Positions 25,039-35,600 of a stretch of 64,000 nt of DNA are shown piece after piece. The DNA is from Panorpa germanica. Its lineage: Eukaryota; Arthropoda; Insecta; Mecoptera; Panorpidae. The notes under the pieces are model-generated. The model saw only the letters and a program-made list of their open reading frames with translations, searched no databases and was not told the DNA's origin. A program made the position numbers and the translations under genes. Numbering within the stretch: position 1 is the stretch's first letter; each line of letters begins with the position of its first letter. The stretch lies in the NCBI GenBank assembly GCA_963678705.1, contig OY783207.1, positions 3,162,001 to 3,226,000 of the forward strand, given 5' to 3'.

Positions 25039-25683
25039 CAATGGGCTTGTGTCCTATGTCTTAATTTCTATAAAAGTGTACTATGTATATATTGATAAAG
25101 TGGGTTACTAGAACCTCAAATGTCCAATTATTTTTTAATAACTCCTTATATGTTAAGAGATATTAACAATTAAAAAAGTCATTTCGTCTCTTTAATTATT
25201 AAAGGGATTCAACGTTGTACACATTCCAAGTGTATGTGACATCATAATACTTGTGTAAGGTTACCAACCTTACAGCTCATAAATATCTGCTATATGTATT
25301 TATATATCAAAATATCAAATATTATTTACAGCTATTTCAAGGAACAATCAAATTTCAATATAATGTCTGCCTTAGCAGGGTTAAATAAAATAAAAACTTA
25401 TTATTCTTTGACTTGACTTGATTATTTGACTACCAATAGCTACAGAACATTACCACAGCACTGACCTACTCAACTAATAACTGACGTTAAAATGCATTTC
25501 ACGTCATACAAATATGGCGGACCATTTCTAGCGCTAAAACTACAATTGAAGCTTTTAATTGCTATATCTCTGTCAATATTTAGCTATTTAATAAAATAGA
25601 CACGCCAATACACATTTATTAACATTAATTTCAATCAACAATTGAAAAAACGACCACTAAAAAATGAGGACACAAGCCCATTG
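25039..25683 (+). mobile_element. Family A element, full length (645 bp), reference copy
   Basis: Ends CAATGGGCTTGTGTCCT and AGGACACAAGCCCATTG form a perfect 17-bp inverted repeat. Interior landmarks are TATATTGATAAAGTGGGTTA, TTTAATTATTAAAGGGATTC, GCAGGGTTAAATAAAATAAA, ACGTCATACAAATATGGC and GACCACTAAAAAATGAGG. There is no coding frame. The flanks (AAAAGA and GGATAC) show no target duplication. Confidence 0.85.
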
Positions 25684-25809
25684 GGATACCGGACGGCACT
25701 GATTATAATAGCAAAAAACGAACATATACAACTCTTGCAGATTTTAAAGATAATAGATCTCTTCCTTCAAGAACTAACTAACACAAAAACTGTATTTTTA
25801 TTATTTCAG

Positions 25810-26036
25810 GTACGAATGCTTCAATCTGTATCCGTAGTACAATAACTGAAGACCGTAATTGTCATAATTTATCAAAATGTGATGAGCCTCATGCAGGCAT
25901 GGTACTGACGCTAAATCCAGTTTCATTTGATACAGAACATAACGGTTACGTTTCCTCAGCAGTTCAAATGATCGCTATGAGTTTTCAGCCTGTGGATGCT
26001 ACAGCTAGTGAATTCTTTATATTGCAAAGGTTTTAA
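25810..26036 (+). CDS. Exon-like frame of unknown identity (no start codon)
   Basis: A strong acceptor (TTTTTATTATTTCAG) is followed by an open frame of 75 codons ending in TAA. It begins TNASICIRSTITEDRNCHNL and continues with SKCDEPHAGMVLTLNPVSFD, VSSAVQMIAMSF and SEFFILQRF. The composition (mixed polar residues, Cys, Pro, no homopolymers) is much more protein-like than the surrounding open frames, and the frame stays open from the acceptor to the stop. I do not recognise the family. It could be the last exon of a gene whose other exons I cannot place, or a captured or decayed exon. It lies 126 bp downstream of a family A element. Confidence 0.35.
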
Positions 26037-27010
26037 ATTTTATGTTTATCATTTTAGTAAATTTATCTAATTGAGGTGTATGGTAATATTTTTTAATTAT
26101 CTAATTTATTTTACAAGACTTTGTTCTATAGGTTAGGGTGAAGCTAGAAATGGGGCACTTATTTAACAGTGGATGATTTTGAACATATATCCTTTTCTGA
26201 TTGTTGTGCATTGACCGTGTTCTATTTAATATATTCCTATGCAACTTCCTTTATACGAAAAACCATTAAAATAAGTAGGGTTAGAAAGTTCACATGATAT
26301 ATGTGCATGACATATAAAAACCTAACCTTAAAATCATATCCGTAAAGTAGAAAAAATAATAAGGGGTTGTTGATTATATAGGTGTATAACTAATAAACAA
26401 TATTCTGATTTAATTGGAATTCATTTAAAATTTAAATTCCATTTCCTGTGGAAGTAGTTAGTGCACTTGTATTATCACATATAGTGAATAAGGTGTATAA
26501 CAGGTTGACGTTAAATAGGGAGTAGAATCAGAAATAAATAGGGAAGAGTATTAAACATTATTTATTTTCAGTGACTGGTCATTTTAATTAAACTACTATT
26601 ATATATGTAATATAATAAAAATAAATTGTAATACTTACAAGTATATATATGTATTACATAATACGTGAAATAAACTTTTTGCAGACAAAGCATTTCTAGA
26701 ATTACTAACAACTACGGTTAATAAAATAATATTATACTGTACTATTTCTTATTTGATATTTTGACATATTATTCAAAATTATATACTTTGTGCGATTTGA
26801 TATTCTCGCAAATATACCTCCAAAAATTGTGGTTAATTAAATATTTAATCAACCAAGTCTAATATTTAATCTAAGCTTAGATAAGGTTAGAATTATTGTT
26901 CATAAAGCATTTGTAGCAATAACACATTGTATTTTACGTAATATTGATTACGTAACAGGTAACTTTTGTGATGTCACATAACCTTAAATACTCGTAACTA
27001 TGTTTAACAA
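26037..27010. other. Intergenic DNA, no gene seen
   Basis: AT-rich, no supported gene or repeat. Part of it could be the 3' untranslated region of the exon-like frame upstream. Confidence 0.45.
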
Positions 27011-27248
27011 CCTAGTAAACATTTTGGAGTCACTTTGCCATCATATTGAAGATGTGTATGACTTTTTTCTCATGAAAGGGTTCAGTGTCTCACAGTCGTT
27101 CATATGAAATGTCTATTTTATCGGCTACAAATGGCGAAACTACTCGATTTGTCGGATTACAAATGAAGATAAAGTTGATGCGAACTATAATTGAAGTGCA
27201 ATAGTGATAGAAACGTCACAAAACAGTAGAAGTAGCTATGTAAAATTT
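27011..27248 (-). mobile_element. Family C element, variant
   Basis: Starts CCTAGTAAACATTTTGGAG and runs CATATTGAAGATGTGTATGA, ATATGAAATGTCTATTTTAT, CACAAAACAGTAGAAGTAGC. The far end matches the variant end of the copy at 16818. Confidence 0.7.
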
Positions 27249-29087
27249 AGATTTATTTATTTTCGTACACAATTTCATAGTATCACAAGGTTAACTGTTG
27301 CACGAGCCAGCTGTAAGTAGAATTTTGATGCATCTCTTTTGTACAAAAGAAATCACAATTCAAAGAAGAGAAGAGAATAAGAATCGGACATGATTATTAA
27401 TATATTCATTAAAGAAACAAAAATTACTATCTTAATTGTTAATACTTTCAAAAAATATTACGTTTCGTTCAGATTTTCTTCTTCTAATCAAATTTCCTAT
27501 TCTACTTCTTGTTTACAATTATCTTTTCCTTGCTCTTATGATTTTCTCCATGCCATTATATATTTTTATTAGTTTATTACCTATCAACAAGTGGAATTAA
27601 TTTCTTTTGATGATTACACAGTTTTTTATTATATAATAATGTGTTCCCTCTTATTACGGCTGGAATACATTCATTCAATATGTAGTAAATCTAGGAATAC
27701 TATAAAACAGAAAGATAGGGTAAATAACATACATTATTTCCTACAAAAAAAATTCCAGCTATATTCAAATGATACGCATAGCTGACTGCCAGCAAGTCAA
27801 CTAAAATATTATGAGGTCGACAACCCCTGCTTGTGTGTGAATTTACTTGTATATACATATCTCTTTCTCACATAAAATAAAATAAATAAAGTTATCTCTT
27901 TCTTTAATCAGGTACAAAAAAAAAACACATAACCAGGAAGTCTTGATTCTTGAAATGTATTTCAGTGAAGTTATGTGCACTGCATATTTTATACTTTATT
28001 GTTATGAAGTGCAGGATCTTTTTATATAAGAATGATATTTAAATAGTTCATAATTTTAGCGATAAACGAGTGCGATAATATCAATTTCTATATTGTGTTC
28101 TTCAAATCTTTGCTAGTTGTTTATTAAACATAATAAAAACATAGATGGCACTGCAGGTCTTCAAAATAAATGTAATTAAAAAAGTTAAAATGCACGTGTA
28201 TATAACAGACTCATTAGGAAACGTAAAACAATATACATACTCTATTTAAATTGTATTACTTATGTCTCGTTTATAGTAACTCGTATTAACCTATTTAAGA
28301 GCAGCTTATAAATGATTTCATTATAAATATATTTATATTATTAATTGTAATTAAAAAGTAATATAAAGAACTTAGAAATATAAGAAAGCTCTGCCATCTA
28401 TTATTAATATATTCAACGATAAATTAAATAACGCAAACTCTAATCCAGGTCAACCAAGTGGTTTCCTTATTTTAGGAAACTGTAGCTAGATAGTTACAGA
28501 TACATTTCCTTGAAGTACATATATTTACTTACTTTAGTTTGGCAAATACCCTATAATAATAAATACTCAAAATGAAATAAGATATTTATCAAAGAGTTCA
28601 ACCTATAATTACAGATTCTTACCTTTAACTTAATCATCTTTAATTGCAATTATATATACTGATTTTACTTATTTTAATTAAATATTTTATAAAATAAACA
28701 TAAATAAAACAAAACATTAAAAGGTAAAAAAATATATTTATTATTAATATATTTATAGATTATAAAGCCATCTATGAGTAATTACTAAAACTATTAAATT
28801 ATTTAGGTATTCAAATAAAAATTCTAATAATTTGTTTCTGTATGTAGAATCAGCTAAATTGCTTTAACAAAATAGAAAATGGTAATGTATATGAGTGGCA
28901 CAAGTATATAAATAATCTATTTGTTACTATAGTTCTACATTTTAACGTCGGCCTATTCCGATACTAGCTATATCACCGACGACATTCTACTAGATTAGAA
29001 TATAGAAAGCATATACTACATACATATAATATAATATAATAATATGATCAAATAATTAAGAAGATATTTTATAATGTAATGCTTATT
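27249..29087. other. AT-rich intergenic DNA, no gene seen
   Basis: Very AT-rich. Open frames at 27390-27785 are short and low in complexity. The last few hundred bases before 29088 would include the 3' untranslated region of the Fcp3C-like gene. Confidence 0.5.
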
Positions 29088-29899
29088 TTATGAAAGTAGG
29101 GGACATTTGTACGGTAAACCATCTTTGCAGCAATATTCTCGTCCAGCTGATAAATTGGTGTTCGTCCATGTAGCGTTGCAGTTCTGGATGAATAGATAAG
29201 CTCGCTCTTTATGACAATCGCGATCGATGGACCCGCAGAGAATGGCAGGTGAGTTAGGCAGGTGTCTCACGATCTAAATCAAATATTGATCCAACATTTC
29301 AACAAATAATTCAACTATGTTCTATAAGAATATTTCTAGGTAAAATAATCAGTAATATTACATCCCCTATAGCTGGATTCCCTAACTTTATTGATAACTA
29401 AACGATAATGACGACAAAAAGTGTTGCCAGATGTAGAGAATCTTGTAACACTATCGTTAACTTAACGATAACGTTTATCATTAAGTTATTTGTCTACTGG
29501 TAACGAAAAATATGATTTCAAACCAGTGAAAATATTAATTTATATATTTAATTACTTTATTTCTTCTGCTATAATAATTATTGTGCTTACCGTGTCCAAA
29601 CATTTATTTGTGCATTGCTTGTTGCCAATTGCTGTACATGGGTAGGGCGTTTCATGTTCATGTAACATAGCTGGATGTCCTCTAGGAGGTTCAGGACTTC
29701 CTTTTGTAAATTGTCCCGATAAAAATACTCCACAAGTACAAGGCACATGTACATTTGCAGGAATGGCAGGTGGCTTTTTTGCTACAGGAAGTTCATTACC
29801 AACAGGGGCTTCCGGCATTTCCGATACACATTGAATAAAAATTAATGCGCTTGAAAAAATTACAATAAATTGAAAAATTACAGAAGTCATTGTTGCCAT
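29088..29899 (-). CDS. Fcp3C: Secreted Cys-rich protein, follicle cell protein 3C-1-like
   Basis: Two coding exons on the minus strand, 29899-29591 and 29273-29088, joined in phase 0 across an intron with GTAAGC and TTTAG ends, give 164 residues. The start is the ATG at 29899 because a clear acceptor (TTCTTTTTTCAG) ends one base before it; the longer upstream reading would start inside that intron. A leader intron with a donor near 30245 (ATACG/GTAAG) is likely. Residues 1-25 form a signal peptide (IFQFIVIFSSALIF). The mature part holds about eleven cysteines in the pattern VPCTCGVFLSGQF, HEHETPYPC, KQCTNKCLDT, LPNSPAILCG, DCHKERAYLFIQNC and NLSAGREYCCKDGLPYKC. From memory this matches the insect follicle cell protein 3C-1 family, which is secreted and of uncertain biochemical role. 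Family membership rests on recalled similarity, not a search. Confidence 0.8.
29452..29470. repeat. 19-bp palindrome in the Fcp3C-like intron
   Basis: TATCGTTAA and TTAACGATA flank a single C: perfect 9-bp arms. More ATAACG / CGTTTATC words lie within 60 bp on either side. It may be a remnant of a mobile-element end or a protein-binding site; nothing decides between these. Confidence 0.5.
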
Positions 29900-30582
29900 C
29901 TGAAAAAAGAACATTTTTTAGTTCAATTTATGGTATGATAAATCTAGTCAGTCTTTTTAATGGTTTAATAAGCCAAAAAAACACGTTGTCTGAATATAAT
30001 AATTCAGAAAAGGTTATTTTATGATTGTAATAGCAATGCAATGAAAACTTCTTTATGATAAAATCACTGTTTAAGATTTCACATTAATTGTGCTTTAGTT
30101 TTCTGTGTTAAATTTCGGTACTTTAAGAAAACAAACCATGAACAAGTTTATTATATTATATCTTTAAAATATTAGAGTAAATTAATTAGCAGTATATAAC
30201 GTATATTATATAAGTAACTTATATATGAAAATTATATTTTCTTACCGTATATACTTACTGCAAATTAAGTGATGTTAACTTTGAACTGGTTTCTATCAAA
30301 TAAAACCTATAAAATATATTCCATTAAATCATTATTTAAAAATTGCTTAGTCTACAAAAATGATATTTGTTTCTACATTTAAATTATGTATAATCATCAT
30401 TATTAAAACTATTTTGTAATATGTTTAAATGTGTTACAGTTATGTAATAGTAATATGGTCAGCAAACTAAATATTTTTACTAAATACTTTAGTTAAAGAT
30501 AATAAATACAGAATAAAACAACATATTGCATTATATTATAAACAAAATATATTTCCTATAAAATAATAAGTATAATAAATAT
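29900..30582. other. Fcp3C-like leader and gap to HTD2
   Basis: Holds the likely leader intron (30245-29900) and leader exon of the Fcp3C-like gene, then about 300 bp of AT-rich DNA that must include the Fcp3C promoter and the 3' end of the HTD2 transcript. No other gene. Confidence 0.5.
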
Positions 30583-31011
30583 TTATTTGTTAGTAACTAA
30601 TCTGGCATCTCCCTGAAATACCACTAAATCATTTTGCTTGCACCAATATTTCACTTTCATTATTTTTCTATTTTCAATAAGTTGAACACATATTTTAATT
30701 TCTGAATCAATATAACATTTATTTGGAAACGAAAATGTTTGTGCTACAACCAAAGTACCTGGACCTGGTAATTGTGTTCCTATTACCCCCGAAACTAAAC
30801 CATTTAACAACGCTCCATGTACAATAGATTTTCCAGACTCCCTTTGCTGATGAACGGGATTAAAATCACCTGTTACTGCAGCAAATGCGTCGACATCTTT
30901 CTGGGATATGATTCGGGTAATGGTAACGCTATTATCGTGACTAAACTTTTTAAGATTTAACGATACTGAACCGAATTTGTTAACTAAATTGTTTCTAGCT
31001 AAGAAACTCAT
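30583..31011 (-). CDS. HTD2: Mitochondrial 3-hydroxyacyl-thioester dehydratase type 2
   Basis: One uninterrupted exon of 142 residues. It is a single hot-dog-fold MaoC-like domain. The hydratase-2 motif TGDFNPVH spans residues 47-54, giving the expected Asp49/His54 catalytic pair, followed by KSIVHGALLNGLVSGVIGT (61-79). The first ~25 residues (MSFLARNNLVNKFGSVSLNL) are basic, hydroxylated and lack acidic residues, as in a mitochondrial targeting peptide. In the known family the enzyme dehydrates 3-hydroxyacyl-ACP in mitochondrial fatty acid synthesis, which feeds lipoic acid production. Its ATG lies only 12 nt after the ARMC7 stop on the same strand and in the same reading phase, so there is no room for its own promoter or leader. 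It is probably translated from a shared transcript. Confidence 0.88.
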   Translation of the reverse strand: MSFLARNNLVNKFGSVSLNLKKFSHDNSVTITRIISQKDVDAFAAVTGDFNPVHQQRESGKSIVHGALLNGLVSGVIGTQLPGPGTLVVAQTFSFPNKCYIDSEIKICVQLIENRKIMKVKYWCKQNDLVVFQGDARLVTNK

Positions 31012-31023
31012 TTTCGTATATTT

Positions 31024-31765
31024 TTATGTGTCTTGGAAGGGCAAAGGTATTTCGCTTATGTTTGCAGGTAAAGTGTACTTCTCAGCAATTGAAATATCAT
31101 CCTTTGTGCAGTGATCTTCTAAAAAAATTGTGGCTAAATTTTCCAATCGTTTGCTATCACAGGTCTTGTAATATAATATCCAGCCTATATTCGCAGGAGA
31201 ACAAATCAACGACCGGTTATCTTCTGCTATTAGAAACATAAGTGTCGTGATAGCATTCAGAACAACTTCTTCATTGTGATTTGATAATAATTCGGAAATT
31301 GTTTTAATTCCTCCTGCACAAATAATATATGCACTGTTTTCAGGATCTATAAATAAGAAAGATTGATTAAATAAAGTCACGTGCTTATTAATTATAATAG
31401 AATAATATACTTACCTAAGCACAAATTACAAATCGCAGCTAATGAAAAGTGTACAATGTTATTATTGTTATGTTGTAGGTTTTCCATAAATAAATCTATA
31501 ATTTTTAATTCGCGAATGAACTCATAATTTATAGGATCATAGGAGAAATTTGCTAAATTCGCTAAAACTTGTTCTTTTGCTTCTGTAAAAGAAATTCATG
31601 TAAACAAACACTTTGTTAGACATATTTGTATATCAAAATATTGCGTTAGACTTTACCAATTGATGTAGTTTTATAAAACTCTTGTGAGAGCTGCTCTAAA
31701 TATTCTCTACGCCCTGTTCCATTCTTTGGGGTTCTATTAATTAATTGTTCTTGTGTACTAAACAT
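31024..31765 (-). CDS. ARMC7: Armadillo repeat-containing protein 7
   Basis: Three coding exons, 31765-31657, 31582-31415 and 31346-31024, with consensus junctions (G/GTAAAG, TTTTACAG, G/GTAAGT, TTTATAG). Their lengths, 109+168+323, give 199 residues plus the stop, close to the ~198 of vertebrate ARMC7. Diagnostic stretches are EAKEQVLANLANFSYDPINY, AAICNLCLDPENSAYI, NAITTLMFLI and LENLATIFLEDHC, with a C-terminal IPLPFQDT. The protein is a small armadillo solenoid of about three repeats; family knowledge links ARMC7 to spliceosome complexes, though its role is poorly defined. The stop TAA is followed by 12 nt and then the HTD2 start. Transcription is divergent from the GCC185 gene across 844 bp. 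Confidence 0.88.
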
Positions 31766-32609
31766 AACAAAAATAATTCTTGAAAAAAGTTAGGTTAGGG
31801 ATATAATTGTATCACTGATTACACTATATTAAATATAATAATCTTTTTTACTATTAACAAATTACAGCACACTAATTCTGTAAATTAGGTATATTAATAT
31901 TAAAGAATTGTAAGTAAGAAAAGTTTATTAACTTATTAATAATAAAGATACTAACTTTTAAAAGTGACAGCTTCATCGATTTCATTTTATCATAACAAAT
32001 CAGCCAGCTCAGTGAACTCAGAGACAATACAAGTATTTTCCACTAGGATATAAATATATTGAGAGCGCGTTTTCAAATATCAGAATATAATAAGAATTGT
32101 TATCAAATAGTAAATATTATGAAAATATAAGTGGTTTATCTTTTAACAAATTAAATCAAAGTCTCCGAAAAATTAATTTTACAGCTTCCGCAGCCCACTC
32201 CCTATAACTCACCCTTCCTCTTCCACTAGCTGTCATTCTCTTGCATTCTCTGTCATTTCACATGTGGCATTTCAGTTACTTGAAGTTCTTCTCTATCTTT
32301 AAAAAAATCTAAATGTCATAAGTCAGTGTCAAATATAACTAATTTTATTTCGGGGAATATAATTCACTAAATTATTAATAATTTATAAATTCTAAAATAA
32401 ATACAAACCATTTGTTTCAAGGTGACGGTGTATACTAATAAATCTCCGCAAGAAAACACAGCCCCAAGCCACGTCAGAGTACATAGATATGTCAGCAAAA
32501 TTAAAGTTATTTGACGTATAAAGTGTTTAAATAAAAATACAAAAATGGTATAAAATAGTTATTTACTTGAGATACTATAAAATACATACATATTTAATAT
32601 AATTTCATA
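31766..32609. promoter_or_regulatory. Divergent promoter region between ARMC7-HTD2 and GCC185
   Basis: 844 bp separates the two start codons. It is AT-rich apart from 32180-32280, which holds pyrimidine-rich CTCCCTATAACTCACCC and TTCTCTTGCATTCTCTGTC words. No TATA box or start site can be fixed. Both leaders must lie here. Confidence 0.5.
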
Positions 32610-35600
32610 ATGGAAACTAGTCCGCCAAATGAAAATGTAAGTTTTATTACTAGTTTTCGAAACAACAATTTTTTGTATAATAATTGTTACAAACACTTTG
32701 GTTTTTTGTAGGATACAGAACCTGCAATAAAGAAAAACCCTTTCGACAATCTTAGCAAAGAAGATTTGGTAAAAAAATGTAAGGGTCTTTTGAGCATTGC
32801 ACAGAAAGCAAAACTAGCAAAAGATGGTCAGTATAACCTTACTAAAATGATTTCCTACCGTTTGCCATTTATTTTAATGATATTGTGATTTACAGAATGC
32901 ATGGAAGAAGTGAAACAATTAAAAGATGAAATAAATAAGTTTGAGATACAGAAAATTGCAGATAAAGATTGCATACGGGCTATGCAAGAAGTGGTTGATA
33001 CTTTAACACAACAAAAATTATCAACTGCTACATCGATTGATAGTCTGACAAAACAAGTACATTGTTTAGAAAAACAAAATAATGCCTTTAATTCGACTAT
33101 TTCTACAAATGAGCAAAGAATTTCAGATCTAGATACTGAAAATCAAGCATATAAACGTCAGATTTCAAGATTAACCGATGAAAATGATAATTTATTAAAA
33201 GATATGGACATATTAGAAAAAAAGATTAAGGAATTAAGTAATATTACTACGCAACATGAAATGCTCATAAGTAATAACGAAAATACTAAAAGTGATGTGG
33301 AACAAAAACTGTTAAAAATGGAAGAAGACTATAAATCAGCATTATTAGAAAAACAAAATTTACTGGCTGATAAGTTGAGAATATCTGAAGAATTAACGAA
33401 AATGAAAAATGAGGTAGAATTAAAAAACCAAGAAACATTGAAACTTTTAGAAAAAATGGATAAATGTTCAATGGACGAAAATCCTATTGTAATTAACTTG
33501 AAAAATGAAATTGAAAAAAAGAATTTGTTAATAGAAAAACTAACTACTGAGTCTACTGAATTAAATGAAAAATTGGAAAAATTAAAGATTGATTTCAATA
33601 AGAATGTTACAGAACAAACTGACTCTACAAAAGCATTAACAAGTTCATTTGAATTAAAGTTAGACGAAGCAAATAAAGAAAACTTTGAATTTAATTGTAT
33701 TATAAAAAATTTAAACTTAGAAATGGACAATAATAAAAATCTTTTATCAAACTACACTTCTAAAATATCTTCCTTAGAAAATGATATTACATATTACAAA
33801 TCAAAATTAGAAGAAGCAGAAACTAAATTTACTGAATTTTCTAAAACTGTTAAAAATAATGGAACTAAAAATTTTGCTAAGATACAACAAGAAAACGCAG
33901 ACCTTAATGAGAAATTAGTCAATATGCAAAATGCACTAGATAACGATATTGAATATATTGGTGATTTAAAGAAACAATTAAGTGATTATGAATTGCATAT
34001 TAAAAATATTGAAGAAGCAGAAACTGCGAATAATAAATTGAAATCAATTCAGGAAACTGACCTTGTTAAATGCAAGGAACAAATTGAGACTTTAACTCGG
34101 ATACAACAAGACTCTGAAAATAATAAAGCGAATTTAAAAGATAAAATAAAAGAATTAAGTAATGAAATTGACGCCTTGAAATTAGAGTTAATCCAATCTA
34201 AGGAGACCATACATTTGAAAAATGAAAAAATTATTGATTCTTTAAAATCCGAATCGAATGACTTACACTTGAAGGTAGAGAACTTATCAGTACAAATTAA
34301 AGATAAAGATTCACAGGTAAATGATTTACAGACGTATAACGTAGAGTTGGAAAATAAGTATAAACAGTTGCAAATAAGATTGAAGAGTTATAGAAATAAA
34401 TTAATAGGATTTTCTGCTAATTTGAAACAATTGAAAACTTCAAAAGAAGTATTGCTAGATACAATCAAAGATTATTCAGAGAATGTACCTAAATGGCAAA
34501 TACAAATATCAAACATTTCACAAAATATTTGTGGAAAATTATTGCAGTATGAAAAAGAAAATAAAGAACTTGTAGAAAAAGTTCAAAATCTTGAACAGGA
34601 GAATATAAATCTGTCTGCAACCAACACTAGTAATGCGGAATTAATTCAGGACATACAAAATTTAGAGAACAATAATAAAGGATTAACAGAACAGATTAAG
34701 AATCTTAACGAGCAGCATAAAGAACTTCTGCAGGAGAAATTAATAGATTTAGAGCGAGAACAAGAAAAAACTTTGCACTCCAATGAAGATTTATTAGTTA
34801 AATTACAAATATTGTCCAAAGATAACAGTGTTATGTCTGAAGAAATTAAAAAATTAATGGAAGAACGAAGAATTATGTTGCAAACAAATAATGATTTTGA
34901 TAAGCTGTGCTCTGAAAACAGTTTATTGAAAGAACAAATAAATACTTGCAAATCGGAAAATTTAACGTTTTTAGAAAAAATTGAAAATTTAACGGTTGAG
35001 AATTCAACGTTATCCGAAAAAGCAATTGCATTAAATAAAGAAATAGTTCAATTACAGCAAAGTTACGATAACGTTGCTATTGAACTTAAAGAAATTGATG
35101 AAGAACGAATTAAAAATAAGGAAACATTAACAACCAAATCAGCGGATGCGGAGTGTTTAAGAAACGAAATAACAAATTTGAAACAACAGTTATCAAATAA
35201 AACCTTTGAAAATGAAGAGCTTTTAGAAGAAATGCGAGAAATAACAGACGTTTTAAAAGAGAGAGGTGAAACAATATCGCAGCAACAAGCTTACGGTTTT
35301 GAAATGGAAAAGAAAATACAAACTTTAGAAAATGAAGTAAAAAAATTGAATAATCATGTAGATGGTTATAAGTCCAAATCATTGGAAAGTGATGATCTCT
35401 TGAAACAGTCTTCCTTAAAAATATTAGAGCAACAAACTGAAAGAGACAGCATTGTCACTGAAAAAGAAACAATTATTAAAAATTTAAAAGATGAGCTGGA
35501 ACGGGTTAATGAAAGATTAAATATATCTGTAGGTATGTGAAGTATTTGTGTAGAAGAAGTATTTAATATTAAAAATAGGAATTCATATCTTTTTCTTTTC

